This document shows positions 12,241 to 24,200 of a stretch of 64,000 bases of DNA, one piece after another; positions within the stretch are counted from its first letter, which is position 1, and every line of letters starts with the position of its first letter. Where the stretch lies: the NCBI RefSeq assembly GCF_047511655.1, contig NC_133386.1:74966501-75030500 (forward strand), read 5' to 3'. Under the pieces are notes generated by a model, which saw only the letters and a program-made list of their open reading frames with translations, ran no database searches and was not told where the DNA came from. Source of the stretch: Castor canadensis. Taxonomy: Eukaryota; Chordata; Mammalia; Rodentia; Castoridae. The translations under genes and the position numbers were made by a program.

Positions 12241-13643
12241 TCAACATTGTTTACTTTTGGCATAGTCACATGTTTTCCAGCACTGGGTAGCTTTTTTCCT
12301 CTGATCTTTGAAGCTTTTTTGGATCTCTTTCCTCCAGAGTCTTAGTTCTAGATCTAGCAACCCACTGATGCTTTTTTCTCCAATGTAGGGAATTTGTGTT
12401 GGTCTTTAATGACATGGGAAAATCTTCCTTGGAGACCAAAGTTCACAGTGAAGTAAGGCAAGTCACTGGATACAGACTTTCTGATTTGAACAGAGATCTC
12501 TCACTTCTTTTTTGTGGACCAGTCTTCATCAGTTTCCATTATGGCTTTCTTAAGATAGATGAGAACCATATCACCTACTTCCCTTGGGAGAGTAATACAT
12601 TTATAATCCGTATGATATTTTTTCTTTATGTGCATATTAGGTTTTAAAAATATGCAGTCTAATCCTTTATTTCCAAATATCTTAACCAATGATTTCCTAA
12701 ACACCTGGATTTCTTCTCAGGTATCTCTCCATCCAATAAGGTAGCTGATTAGTGAGGCTGCAAAGGGACTATGAGGCAGTTCCCCTCAGTAACAGATCAG
12801 AAGTTGAATAAGCATAAACTTTAACACCAATGTAACAGTAGGTAATTGGGGAATTGAGTAGATATTTTTTGATGTGTGCAGTGAGACTCTGATGTTTGGA
12901 AATCGTTCTTTTCCTCTGGTTCTCTTCCTCTTCCTCTTCATCAAGATGTTCTCTCTCAGCTGCTTTGGAGACAAACATCATTCAGAATATAATAGTCTCT
13001 ATCTCTTTCTCCTGTAAATTTAGATGCCATTCTCATAAAAGTTTGTTTGGATTTTCTGCTGCTCCCATCTTTTCATTTAGATTTAGATGATCATTGTCAT
13101 GAAAGTATCTGACCCTTTCTTTTTCTAGTGGGTTGAACCCATTTCCTGCTTTAGATTCCATGGTGTGTTCATGGGCCACACTCTCCCAGATTTATCTCCT
13201 CTGACAAGGACCACTGCTTGGTTGTCTTCATTCTCTACCCCAGATTTTTTTTGATGATATGTATCTGCATTGTAGTTTATTTGAATTTATTTGCCTTTTA
13301 ATTGGGTTTTTTGTTCAGCTACTTCCATATTCCCCATCATTTCTAGCTTGATAATCATATCTCCCAATTTGTTTTTCTCATCAACATTCAGGATGTGGAT
13401 GGACATGCCCACTGGACTGCAGCCAACCAATGTTGACTTCGTGTCATACAAATGGTCTCTTCTTGGTGGGTCATCTCTCAAGTTCTCAGTATATACTTCT
13501 CCTCTTATGTCTCCTGGAATGCGCCAGTAGTCAATGCTGCTACTGGATTCCAGTGACTTTTGATCTGAATGGTTCTTGTCTCCTTTTCTCTATCAGATTG
13601 ATTCCATGATGCTAAATTTCTTCACTGTTCTCCATAGGATTTT

Positions 13644-13653
13644 GAAAACCTAT
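13644..13653. repeat. Target-site duplication, left copy
   Basis: GAAAACCTAT, identical to 14480-14489. It flanks the L1 plus transduced segment inserted in the CWF19L2 retrocopy. Removing one copy and the insert restores colinear CWF19L2-like reading across the site (apart from existing indels). Confidence 0.92.
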
Positions 13654-13724
13654 TTTCCTTCCTATTATTGCTTATACTCTCTCTTCAACAAAATTAGAGA
13701 TAAGGGCAAAATAGTTTCTGCTGG

Positions 13725-13798
13725 GTATGGACGGGTGGGAGGGAGAGGGAGGGGGTGGTGGAGTGGGTGGTAAGGGAAGGGGTGGGGGCAGGGGGGAG
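13725..13798 (+). other. G-rich polypurine tract of L1 3' UTR
   Basis: Dense runs of three or more G (ggtgggagggagagggaggg and onward), a conserved feature of mammalian L1 3' UTRs with G-quadruplex potential. The Pro-rich frame on the other strand is an artefact of this composition. Confidence 0.85.
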
Positions 13799-14200
13799 AA
13801 ATGACCCAAGCATTGTATGCACATATGAATAATAAAACAATAATAAAAAAAGACAGCCAATGAATTATGCTTTAGGATGTGACCAAAGGAAAACAATTAA
13901 AATAGAAAAACTCATGAAAAAAAAAAAAAAGAAAATGTATATTAATACTAAGTGAGAAAAATAACACCCATATACAAAGGCAAATAAATATGATCTTAAA
14001 AATATAGAAAATAATGCATGGTTATGTATGTGTAAGCCCTCAATACAGGAGAAAATATAAAATCATAAACATAATTATTAGATAATGGAAATACAAATAT
14101 TCTTATAATTATTTTCAATAGAACCTGCATTTTCTGTGAAAAGCATACTTTAAAAATGATGAGATATTTCATTATTTGGCTATTTGATGTTATATACAAT

Positions 14201-14278
14201 TTCAAATGTTAAGTGAATATAGATAATTAAAATATTTATTTCAAATGTTTAGTGAATATAGATAATTAAAATATTTCT
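14201..14278. repeat. 39-bp tandem duplication
   Basis: Two copies, 14201-14239 and 14240-14278, unit beginning 'ttcaaatgtt', about 37/39 identical. It lies inside the transduced segment, so it may have been present at the source locus. Confidence 0.9.
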
Positions 14279-15640
14279 TTGAGAAAAGTATTTACATTCA
14301 AAACTGAAAAAATAATACTGTCTGGTCTTTGATTCAATCTTGAAAAATAATTAGATTTTGCTTTTCAGAAATTGTAATAATGCTACATATGAAATATATT
14401 GTCAGGTAATGTGTTCCTGTGAATTAACATTTCAGGATAATTTTAATAAAATGACTCATAAGACTGAAAAAAAAAAAAAGAAAACCTATGCAAAAAAACC
14501 TTGTGCTACTAATGCTAAAGATGAACAAAATGGTTTAAAATTTCTGCCCTTGCTGTGAAATGACAGTTCTTTATCATTAGAGGGTCTTAAGAGTTTAGGA
14601 CTCAAATTTCCAGAAGAGAACTCTTTGATTTTGCCTTAGGTTGATTCTTTTCTGTGTGTTTCTAAGGATCCAGATCTCATATCTTTTTCATTAGCACTAA
14701 ACTTGTCTTTATTATCCCTGTTTGCAATCTCTGTTGTACTTTATCTGTCCCTTAAATTTTAGTATAGTTTACTGTCTGATTTTCTACTTTTTTGACTGTA
14801 TTGTGCTTTATCTGAATACACTCACTTCTACTGTTCTCATAATCTTTTTTTGAATGCAATTTTTAGCTTATTCTAAGTTCAACTGAAATATTTCCATTTA
14901 TCCATATTTTTCAGTTGCAACATCTTTAAAATTTCTATTTTCTTTCTCAGCTTGTTCCTTTATTCTTTGACAAAACTTCCTTGGCCAGCTTAATCCACCT
15001 TCCTCTACTCCTGAAGTTTTAGTAACTGATGATGCACTGGAGTCTTCTAACGGAAGACATGTTCCACTATTCTTTTGATATGGATTCAATTCTCTTTCTA
15101 GCAGTTTGAACTGTTAAGTACTTGGGTTTTCTCTTGTTCTATTTTCCTCATAGTTTCCTTTTCAGCTGTGAGTGGTGATGATGATGACATGGTTTTAGCA
15201 GATATAAAATCAACAGTCATCCATCCCACTGAATAAATTGACCATTGTTTTCTTTTTCTGACATTTCATCTTTCACTTTCCAGGACTTTTCCTTGCCAGG
15301 AAATGAAATGGAATGGAGTAGTATCAACCTACTCATTTTTGGAGTTTGATGAACTACTCATTGACCATTCATATTTCTGTTTCTTAATTCTTTGTCTCCT
15401 CTTTTTTTAAGATTTTTGAATGATTCTTTTTTTCCCTTCTTTTTATTTATAGATTATTCCTATAAGAATTGTTCAGTTTGCTCATTCACATTAGTTAGCA
15501 TTAATGTATCTTCATCCCACAGTTGCTTGAGTTTTTTTTTTTATGCCTTTCTTCTTTTTCAAAACTGGCCTTGGTCATTTGTGAGAGGATATATTTTTCT
15601 GAGTTTCTTGTGTTAAGTCTTCTTGGCTCAGTAAAGGATG

Positions 15641-16508
15641 ACAACAACTCTGGAATTGAAAACTGACAATAAGGTAGATGAATGAAACATGAAGCAACAC
15701 TTCAGCCTTGGCAGTTTAGATCTTATGCTATTGATAATTTTCCCCACTTTTGAATCTTCCACAGGCAGATTCAACCATAGTTGTTCCCATTTGTCTTTAA
15801 ATATAACAAGCATCTTTACACTTCTTGACATCAGACCAGTATCTCCTTTTAAAGGGTCCTTCATATGGAAGCAAAATAACGATTTTGCTCTGAAAATTGA
15901 AAAGAATGGTCTCAAATTTGTTATCTTGCTTCTACATGAGATATTCAATAGAAAATATTTTGGAAAATAGAAACATATCATAAAGTATTAAATTATTATG
16001 TAAATAGAATAATGGGTAAATTAGTCACGTTCTTTCCTTCTCATTGAAGAAATTTGTTCAAGTAGATTGTTTTGAATATTTATCACATAAAAAGCATATT
16101 GGGGAAGAGAAAAATAGTTTTATTTTCATCATTTGGTACACAGCTGTTTCTATTTTACAAAGACATCAAGTAGGATGTTTTCAACAACAAATAACAGAAG
16201 CCTCATCTCTAATGCCTTGAAAAATAAGATTTCTTTAATTTACATCATAAAGATGTAGGTAGGGCAGGTGTGGAGTCATTTTAGATTATGGAGGAAACCT
16301 AATCCTTTTCAGAGATGTTCTGGACTCCACCCTCTTCTGTATTTTGGCGCCATCTTGAGGCTAGCAGTAAAACTACCACTGAACTAGAGGTTACACATAA
16401 AACAAATTTCTACAGAGGAGTTTTTTTGGAGCTGAGTTGTCACAGTGTCCTTCCAGACTGGATTAATTGTAATAACCTGGAGACTTGTTAGGATGAAATT
16501 CTCAGTTC
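15641..16508. other. Unassigned DNA next to the retrocopy
   Basis: Open frames overlap on both strands at 15628-15981 but match nothing I know. A 'gcgccatcttgagg' motif at about 16347-16360 resembles a YY1 site, in isolation. No gene is recognised. Confidence 0.4.
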
Positions 16509-16524
16509 CTTCTCCATGATTTCT

Positions 16525-18318
16525 TTTCTTTTTATCTCATTTTACTTTTATTCATTTATTCACATGTACATACATTGTTTGGGGTGTTTCTCCCTCCTAT
16601 CCCTGTCTCCTCCCTCTCCCCATCACCACCCCTGGCTTCCAGGCAGAACCTGTTCTGCCTTATCTCTAATTTTGCTGAAGAGAAAACATAAGCAATAATA
16701 AGAAAGACAAAGCATTTTTGCTAGTTGAGATAAGGATAGCTATACAGAGAGATTCCTAGCATTGTTTCCCCATACAGATATGTTACAACCCTAATTGATT
16801 CATCTCAAATTGACCTCTTCACTAGTTCCTGATCCCCTTCTCATATTGACCTCTGTTACTTTAAGGTTTCTGTACAAGTTCCTCTGAAGTGGGGACATCA
16901 AACACTTTCATGTTTTGGGTTTCTTACCTATCCCCATACCTCCCGTATGTGTTCTCCCCTTGCAAGTCCAACCACATTGCTGTGTTTGCCCTAGATCTAA
17001 AGACCACATATGAAGGAGAACATGAGATTTTTGGTCTTCTGAGCCTGGCTAACCTCGCTCAGATTGATGTTCTCCAGTTTCATCCATTTATTTGCAAATG
17101 ATAAGATTTCATTCTTCTTCATGGCTGATTAAAATTTCATTGCGTATAAATACCTCATTTTCTTAATCAATTCATCAGCAGTGGGGCATCTTGACTGTTT
17201 CCATAACTTGGCTATTGTAAATAGTGCTGCAATAAACATGGGTATGCAGGTGCCTCTGGAGTAACCTGTGTCACATTCCTTTGGGTATATCCCTAGGAGT
17301 GGGATTGCTGGATCATATGGCAGATCTATGTTTAGTTTTTTAAGAAGCCTTCAAATTTTTTTCTTGAATGGTTGCACTAGCTTGCATTCCCATAAGCATT
17401 GTACCGGGATTCCTTTTTCCCCACATCCTTGCCAACACCTGTTGATAGTGGTGTTTTTGATGATGGCTATTCTAACAGGGGTGAGGTGGAATCTTAGTGT
17501 GGTTTTGATTTGCATTTCTTTTATGACCAGAGTTGGTGAGCATTTTTTCATGTATTTTTTTAGCCATTTGAATTTCTTCTATTGAGAAAGTTCTGTTTAG
17601 TTCAGTTGCCCATTTCTTTATTGGTTCATTGATTTTGGGAGAGTTTAGTTTCTATGTTCCCTGTATATTCTGGTTATCAGTCCTTTGTCTGATGTATAGC
17701 TGGCAAATATTTTCTCCCACTCTGTGGGTGGTCTCTTCAGTTTAGAGAATATTTCTTTTGTTGTGCAGAAGTTTTTTAATTTTATGAAGTCCCATTTGTC
17801 CATCCTTTCTCTTAGTTGCTGAACTGCTGGGGTTCTATTGAGGAAGTCCTTGCTTATACCTATTACTTCCAGAGTATCCCCGGCTCTTTCATGTACTAAC
17901 TTCAGAGTTTTGGATCTGATAGTAAGGTCCTTGATCCATTTGAGTTGATACTAGTACAGGGTGATAAGCATGGATCTAGTTTCAGTTTTTTGCAGGCAGA
18001 TAACCACTTTTCCCAGCAACATTTGTTGAAGAGGCTGTCTTTTTCTCCATTGTATATTTTTAGCACCTTTGCCAAAAATAAGGTGGATATAGCTGTATAG
18101 ATTCATATCCGGGTCTTCTATTCTGTTCCACTGGTCTTCATATCTGCTTTTGTGCCAGTATCATGCTGTTTTTATTGTTATTGCTTTATAATATAGTTTC
18201 AAGTTGGGTATTGTGATACCTCCAGCATTGCTCTTTTTGCTGAGTATTGCCTTGGCTATTTGCTGTCTCTTTGTGTTTCCAAATGAATTTTAGGGTGGAT
18301 TTTTCAATCTCTGTGATA
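16525..18318 (-). mobile_element. 5'-truncated L1 with 16-bp TSD
   Basis: Minus-strand L1. The T-rich tail and 3' UTR start at 16525 ('cacatgtacatacattgttt'), followed by the ORF2 C-terminal region in broken frames (for example 'GGIGEKG'-type zinc-knuckle region near 17410 and pieces up to 18310). The 5' end is truncated where the sequence leaves L1 after 'caatctctgtgat'. Flanking repeats cttctccatgatttct (16509-16524) and cctctccatgctttct (18319-18334) are 14/16 identical, which supports exact ends. Confidence 0.95.
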
Positions 18319-18574
18319 CCTCTCCATGCTTTCTGAATCAAGAACTCTGGGAATGGGGCCCAGCCTTCTGCTTTTAACAAGTACTCCAGATGATTCTTGG
18401 CCGGAGCTTCAGAGATATATGTTGCCAAAACCACATCCCTCCACTGTCAAACTTGGGAGGGAGAAAAGTTGAGAAGAAAATACATAGGGAATTGAACTTC
18501 TGCTTTGAGAACCTCTAGTTTGGACTAATAGTGACTCACCTCTTGTTCTGGGAATGATGTGGGCCCAGACTTCC

Positions 18575-18955
18575 CTGAACATATAAGGCTATTGTCTGAG
18601 AGTCTGTCTCCCCTCAACATTCACATGTTGAAATCTTAGCCTCCCAAAGTGACAATATTAGGAGATGGGAACTTTGGGAGGGGATTAGGTCATGGTGGTA
18701 AGAGCCCTTATCAGTAGGATTAGTGCTCATATAAAAGAGGCTGTAGAGAGACTATTTCTGTCATTGAGATTGGAGTAAGAAGACAGCTAGTTCATCTGGT
18801 GATGAACTAGGCAATCAGTTCTCACCAGACACCAAATCTCTTACCTTGATCTTGAACTCTCAGTCTCCAGAACTGTAAGAAATAAATTTCTGTTGTTTAT
18901 GAGTTACCCAGTTTATAGCATTTTGGTATAGTAGCTTGAACAGGCTAGGGTATTA
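18575..18955 (+). mobile_element. MLT1-type MaLR solo LTR
   Basis: Characteristic LTR order: 'cattcacatgttgaaatctt', 'ggaggggattaggtcatggt', 'gggattagtgctc'-like (with 'aggattagtgctcatataaa'), 'ctccagaactgtaagaaata', 'tttctgttgtttatgagtta', and an end near 'gcttgaacaggctaggg'. Ancient non-coding ERVL-MaLR LTR. Confidence 0.85.
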
Positions 18956-20195
18956 TCTCTGGAGAAGAGGCGATACCTGCAGATAATATGGTCTTGTTAG
19001 AAAGAGCTATGGTTTCTGGGTACGTTACCCAAGAGCACCTTCCACAAGTTCTCACAGCTATAAATATAGCACAGATCTGATTCATGCTGTTTTCTCCTCT
19101 TAACTTTATAAAGTATTTTAATATTGTCACACAGTTTTATTTTATAATTATTGTCTTAATGTCCACACAATAATGAATCATTTTTGAATTTGAAGTATAT
19201 GTAATTTTCACAAACTTATGAAATGTTCATGAAGACTATGTGAGACTGGTGTTATATAAGCTCAAAATTACCATAGAAACAGAGTCTGCAAAGCTGTGTT
19301 ATCAGAAGCACAGAAGACACGTATATGATGATGTGTCAAACTCTCAGATTTTGGGAGCTGAGCTGAATGTTTTTCTACCTTCCCTGCTGACAGAACTTGT
19401 ATGGAAATAATTCTAAGTAAAAAAGAAAAGCGTAAAATTTTTTCTCTGCTGTACTCTATAATTAGTAGAATAGTAGTTCTTTCAGGTATGAGATGGAAAT
19501 GCCATGATTCATGCTGCCTAGCTAAATATTTGGGAGTTCAATGCTAGATATTTCCTAACTCTTTATTAACAATGATCACACAAAGGGGGAGAAGGCCAAT
19601 TGACAATTCAAAGAATATGTACCTAAAAGACACACATATAAGATGGTGTGCTAGGGGTTATGCAGGAAAGTAAGAAGAGTAAGACATGAGCCCCCCTCTC
19701 TGGCATTTGTATTATTGCTGAGAGATTGATTACTCAATGTACATGAAAAGATAGCTAATTCAAGGATCCAAACAAATAAGTAGTAAGAAACACTGCATTT
19801 GTCAAAGAGCTATTATCTGCAGTAAGATTTACAGGGTCAAGTGGAGGTTTGGGATTAGGATGATGTGGTATAAAATCCAAGAGGACTGACTACAGCAAGA
19901 TTTCAAAAGGTAGACTGTGGTTTGATCTCCAGAGGGAGAATTATAAGGCAGCACAGCAAGTCTGGGAGAAGGCACACACCATGGTGCAAAAGCTTTTGAG
20001 GATGAAGGAGTAGCCCTGTCTACTTTGAAAAGTAAGATAGTGTATTCCTAGAATGCTTCTGGTTAAAACAGCTGGTGTTTTTCATGTAAAGTAAGAGCCA
20101 ATAATGACTCACTTATATAAGTGGAGACTTACACAAAATGAGGCTGGAGATCCAGGCATGGGCCAGATCATGGAGGTGTTTTTGAGTTATGTAAA
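18956..20195. other. Unassigned DNA
   Basis: No gene recognised on either strand. Base composition is like the rest of the unique sequence. Confidence 0.45.
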
Positions 20196-20199
20196 GACT

Positions 20200-20345
20200 T
20201 TTAGTTTTTCTGTGTCCCAGTTTCCTTCTTATTTACAAAATAGACATAAAAGTATGTAGCTCAAACTGTTTTTTACTTTTATATTAATTAATACAAGCAT
20301 ACAGCATATAGCAATTGCTCAATAAATGTTTTCTATTATAAGTAG
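20200..20345 (+). repeat. MIR SINE
   Basis: Decayed MIR pattern: 'cagtttccttcttatttaca', then a 'caattgctcaataaatgttt' end typical of the MIR 3' region. Confidence 0.6.
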
Positions 20346-20797
20346 TAGTAATATTTTTGTCTTATTAGCATGGGAAGCCCATAAATAACATTAAGCATAG
20401 ACATAAATAATTTAATTTGCACTGAAAAATTTTCCCGGCTGTAGTATGGAAAGTGAATTGAGGGCAGAGAAAGGGACAGTTAGGAGAGTGAAATTAGGAG
20501 GAAATTGCAATGATCTGGGTGAGATGTGAGGGACTCGGCTTACAAAGTGGAAATGCGTTTGATTGGTAACTGTAGCGCTTAATTGTTTGGATATTTCTTC
20601 CAATTGTCAAATTACACTAATTACTCAGCTTTTATGTTCCAGGCATTGTTATCAGGGCAGGTGCACAATGGTGAGAAAGGGCGGCAATGTAGCTTTCCAT
20701 TTAGAACTAACTAATAAATAAAAGCAGCACCAATTGGGAAAAGAGTCATAAAAGGAACAAACAAGGAACTAAGAAAAGAGCAAGTCAGGGGATAGGG
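20346..20797. other. Unassigned DNA
   Basis: No gene or named repeat seen. The target site of the next L1 lies at its right end. Confidence 0.4.
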
Positions 20798-20811
20798 TAA
20801 GGCTACTTTTT
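20798..20811. repeat. L1 target-site duplication, left copy
   Basis: TAAGGCTACTTTTT matches TAAGGCTAGTTTTT at 26250-26263 (13/14) and flanks the 5.4-kb L1. The T-run overlaps the L1 poly-T tail, so the exact boundary is ambiguous. Confidence 0.8.
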
Positions 20812-21268
20812 TTCCCTTTATTCATTTATGCATATGTGCATACATTGTTTGAACCATTTCTCCCCCCTGCCCTAAGCCCCCTTCTTCTCCCCCCCTCGCT
20901 TCCAGGCAGAACCTGTTCTTCCCTTTAATCCAATTTTGTTGAAGAGTAGACATAAGCAATAATAAGAAAAACAAAGAGTTTTGACTAGTTGAGATAAGAA
21001 TAGCTATACAGAGAGATTCCTATCATTGCTTCCATGCACAAGTGTATTACAACCTGAATTGATTAATCTCTACCTGATCTCTTCACTACTTCCCAGTTAC
21101 CTTCCCATATTGACCTCTGTCATTTTAAGATTACTGTATTAGCTCCTCTGCAGTGGGGACATCAAACACTTTCAAGTTTTGGGTTTCCACCTACCCCACT
21201 CCTCCTGTATGTGGTCTCCACTTAATGTGTGACCCAAGTCCAACAACATTGTTGCCTTTGCCCTAGAT

Positions 21269-24200
21269 CTAAAGTCCGCATATGAGGGAGAACATACAAT
21301 TTTTGGTCTTCTGAGCCTGGCTAATCTATATCAAGATGATGTCCTCCAGTTCCAGCCATTTACTTGCAAATGATAAGATTTCATTCATCATGGCTGAGTA
21401 AAATTCCATTGTGTATAAATACCTCATTTTCTTAATCAATTCATCAGCAGTGGGGCATCTTGGCTGTTTCCATAACTTGGCTATTGTAAATGGTGCTGCA
21501 ATAAACATGGGTGCGCAGGTGCCTCTGGAGTAACCTTTTACTCCACAGTCTTTTGGGTATATCCCCAAGAGTGGTATTGCTGGATCATATGGCAGATCTG
21601 TGTCACAGTCTTTTGGGTATATCCCCAAGAGTGGTATTGCTGGATCATATGGCAGATCTGTGTTTAGTTTTTTAAGAAGCCTCCATACTGTTTTCCAGAG
21701 TGGTTTCCCTAGCTTGCATTCCAACCAGCAGTGTATGAGGGTTACTTTTTCCCCACATCCTCGCCAACACATGTTTGTGGTGTTTTTGATGATGGCTACT
21801 CTAACGGGTGAGGTGGAATCTAAGTGTGGTTTTGATTTGCATTTCCTTTATGACCGGAGATGAAAGCATTTTTTCATGTGATTTTTGGCTATTTGAATTT
21901 CTTCTTTGGGAAAGTTCTGTTTAGTTCAGTTGCCCCTTTCTTTATTGGTTCATTGATTTTGGGGGAGTTTAGTTTTTTGAGTTCCCTGTATATCCTGATT
22001 ATCAGTCCTTTATCTGATGTATAGCTGGCAAATATTTTCTCCCACATTGTGAATGGTCTTTTCAGTTTAGAGACCATTTCTTTGGTGTGAATAAGCTTTT
22101 TAAATTTTATGCAGTCCCATTTTTCCATCCTTTCTTTTAGTTGCTGAACTTCTGGGGTTCTATTGAGGAAGTCCTTGCTTATACCTATTGCTTCCAGAGT
22201 ATTCCCTGCTCTTTCCTGTACTAACTTCAGAGTTCTGGGTCTGATATTAAGGTCCTTGATCCATTTTGAGTTGATAGTACCAGGTAATAAACATGGATAT
22301 AGTTTCAGTTTTTTGCAGCCAGATAACAACTTTCCAGCAACATTTGTTGAAGAGGTTGTCTTCTCTCTGTCATATGTGTTTTGGCACCTTTGTCAAAAAT
22401 AATGTGGGCATAGCAGTGGAGATTCATACCCGGGTCCTCTATTCTGTTCCACTGGCCTTCATATCTGTTTTTGTGCCAATACCATGCTGTTTTTATTGTT
22501 ATTGCTTTGTAATACAGTTTGAAGGTGGGTATTGTGATACCTCCAGCATTGCTCTTTTTGCTGAATATTGCCTTGGCTATTCGCAGTCTCTTGTTTTTCC
22601 AAATGAACTTTAGAGTAGGTTTTTCAATCTCTGTGATGAAAGTCATTGGGATTTTGATGGGAATTGCATTAAACATGTAGATTGCTTTTGGTAGTATAGC
22701 CATTTTTACTATGTTGATGCTACCGATCCGTGAGCACAGGTGATCTTTCCATTTTCTGTAGTCTTCCTTGAGTTCTTTCTTCAGGGGTTTGTAGTTCTCC
22801 TTGTAGAGGTCATTCACATCCTTTGTTAAATTTACTCCTAGGTATTTGATTTTTTTGAGGCTATTGTAAATGGAATTGTTTCCACATATTGTTTCTCAAT
22901 TTGTTTGTTGTTGGTGTATAGAAAAGCTAATGATTTTTGTAAATCGATTTTGCATCCTGCCACCTTGCTATAGCTGTTTATGATATTTAGGAGTTTTTGG
23001 ATAGAGAGTTTTGAGTCTTTAAGATATAGGATCATGTCATCTACAAATAGGGATATTTTGACAGTTTCTTTACTTATTTGTATTTCTTTTATTTCTTCTT
23101 CATGCCTAATTGCTCTGGCTAGGAATTCCAGGACTATGTTGAATAGGAGTGGGGATAGTGGGCACCCTTGTCTCTTTCCTGATTTTAGGGGAAATGGTTT
23201 CAGTTTTTCTCCATTAAGCATGATGTTGGCTGTAGGTTTGTCATATGTAGTCTTTACAGTACTGAGGTAAATTACTTCTATTCCTAGTTTTCTTACAGCT
23301 TTAATCACGAAGTAGTATTGGCTCTTATCAAAGGGTTTTCTGCATCTATTGAGGTCATCAAGTGGTTTTTGTCTTTGCTTCTATTAATGTGCTGTATTAC
23401 ATTTATAGATTTGTATATGGTGAACCACCCCTGCATCCCTGGGATGAAGCTAACTTGGTCGTGGTGAATGATCTTTCTGATATGTTGTTGGATTCGGTTT
23501 GCCATTATTCTATTGAGGATTTTTACATCAATATTCATTAAGGAAATTGGCCTATAGTTCTCCTTTTTGGAGGTGTCTTTGTCTGGTTTGGGATCAGTGT
23601 AATACTGGCTTCATAGAATGAATTAGGCAGTGTCCTTCCCTTTCTATTTCATGGAAAAGTTTAAGGAGAGTTGGTATCAGTTCTTCTTTAAATGTCTGAT
23701 AGAATTCAGCAGAGAATCCTTCAGTCCTGGACTTGTTGTTTCAATTTCATTACATGTTATACATCTGTTTAGGTGGTTAATATCCTCTTGGTCCAGCTTT
23801 GGATGGTCATAAAGGTCTTGAAATTTGTCCATTTCTTCAACATTTTCAAATGTATTGAAATATAGTTTCTCAAAGTAGTCTCTGATGATTCCTTGGATTT
23901 CTGTGTTGTTTGTTGTTATCTCCCCTTTTTACACTTCTGATTTTACTGATTTGGGTTTTTTCTCTCCTCATTTTAGTTAAGTTTGCCAGATGTCTGTCAA
24001 TCTTGTTTATTTTTTTAAAGGACCAGCTTTTTGTTTAATTGATTCATTAGATTTTTTTTGTCTCTATTTCATTAATTTTGGCCCTTATTTTTATTATTTC
24101 TCTCCTGCTTGTTTTGGGATTTGCTTGTTCTTGTTTTTCTAGGAGTTTGAGGTGTAGCATTAAGTCATTGATTCAAGATCTTTCTGTCCTTTTAATATAT

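Larger units (their letters stand above)
13654..14479 (+). mobile_element. L1 3' end with 3'-transduced flank (two polyA sites)
   Basis: The first part (13654-about 13851) is an L1 3' UTR in plus orientation: 'cttcaacaaaattagagata', a long G-rich polypurine tract (13725-13798), 'cattgtatgcacatatgaat' and an A-rich end with AATAAA-like units. It matches the reverse complement of the 3' ends at 56632 and 16525. It is followed by about 610 bp of unrelated AT-rich DNA (13852-14466) that ends with AATAAA (14445-14450) and a polyA tail (14467-14479). Identical 10-bp duplications at 13644-13653 and 14480-14489 show both parts arrived in one event: transcription ran past the L1 polyA site into flanking DNA. 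Confidence 0.9.
12241..15640 (-). pseudogene. CWF19L2: Processed pseudogene of CWF19L2 (disrupted)
   Basis: The reverse strand reads colinearly through most of CWF19-like protein 2, an RNA-lariat/splicing-associated factor with C-terminal CwfJ domains, without introns, which marks a retrocopy. Recognisable order: 'KASFEKEER'-like N-terminus (about 15560), 'LERELNPYQKNSG' with a 63-codon open stretch (14898-15089), 'SSLALVAQG' (about 14500), 'LRDDPPRRDHLYDTKST' and 'NVDEKNKLG' (13287-13481), 'MFVSKAAEREHLDEEEE' (about 12930), 'TEGNCLIVPLQPH' followed by a stop inside the histidine-triad region (about 12760), '[19 protein letters not shown]' (12650-12704) and 'FGLQGRFSHVIKDQHKFP' (about 12400), ending near a stop at 12241-12243. 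Many frameshifts and stops show it is dead. A plus-strand L1 insertion splits it at 13654-14479. The 5' end is unclear; weak N-terminal similarity may reach about 15775. No polyA tail is visible. Family assignment is from remembered human protein sequence. Confidence 0.92.

Noticed and set aside
13672-13896. Minus-strand 74-codon proline-rich frame
   Set aside because: It is the complement of the G-rich polypurine tract of an L1 3' UTR; composition, not a gene.
15628-15981. Overlapping open frames of 117 and 93 codons on both strands
   Set aside because: No known domain on either strand. The region adjoins the CWF19L2 retrocopy, and only a weak N-terminal similarity is arguable in a different reading.
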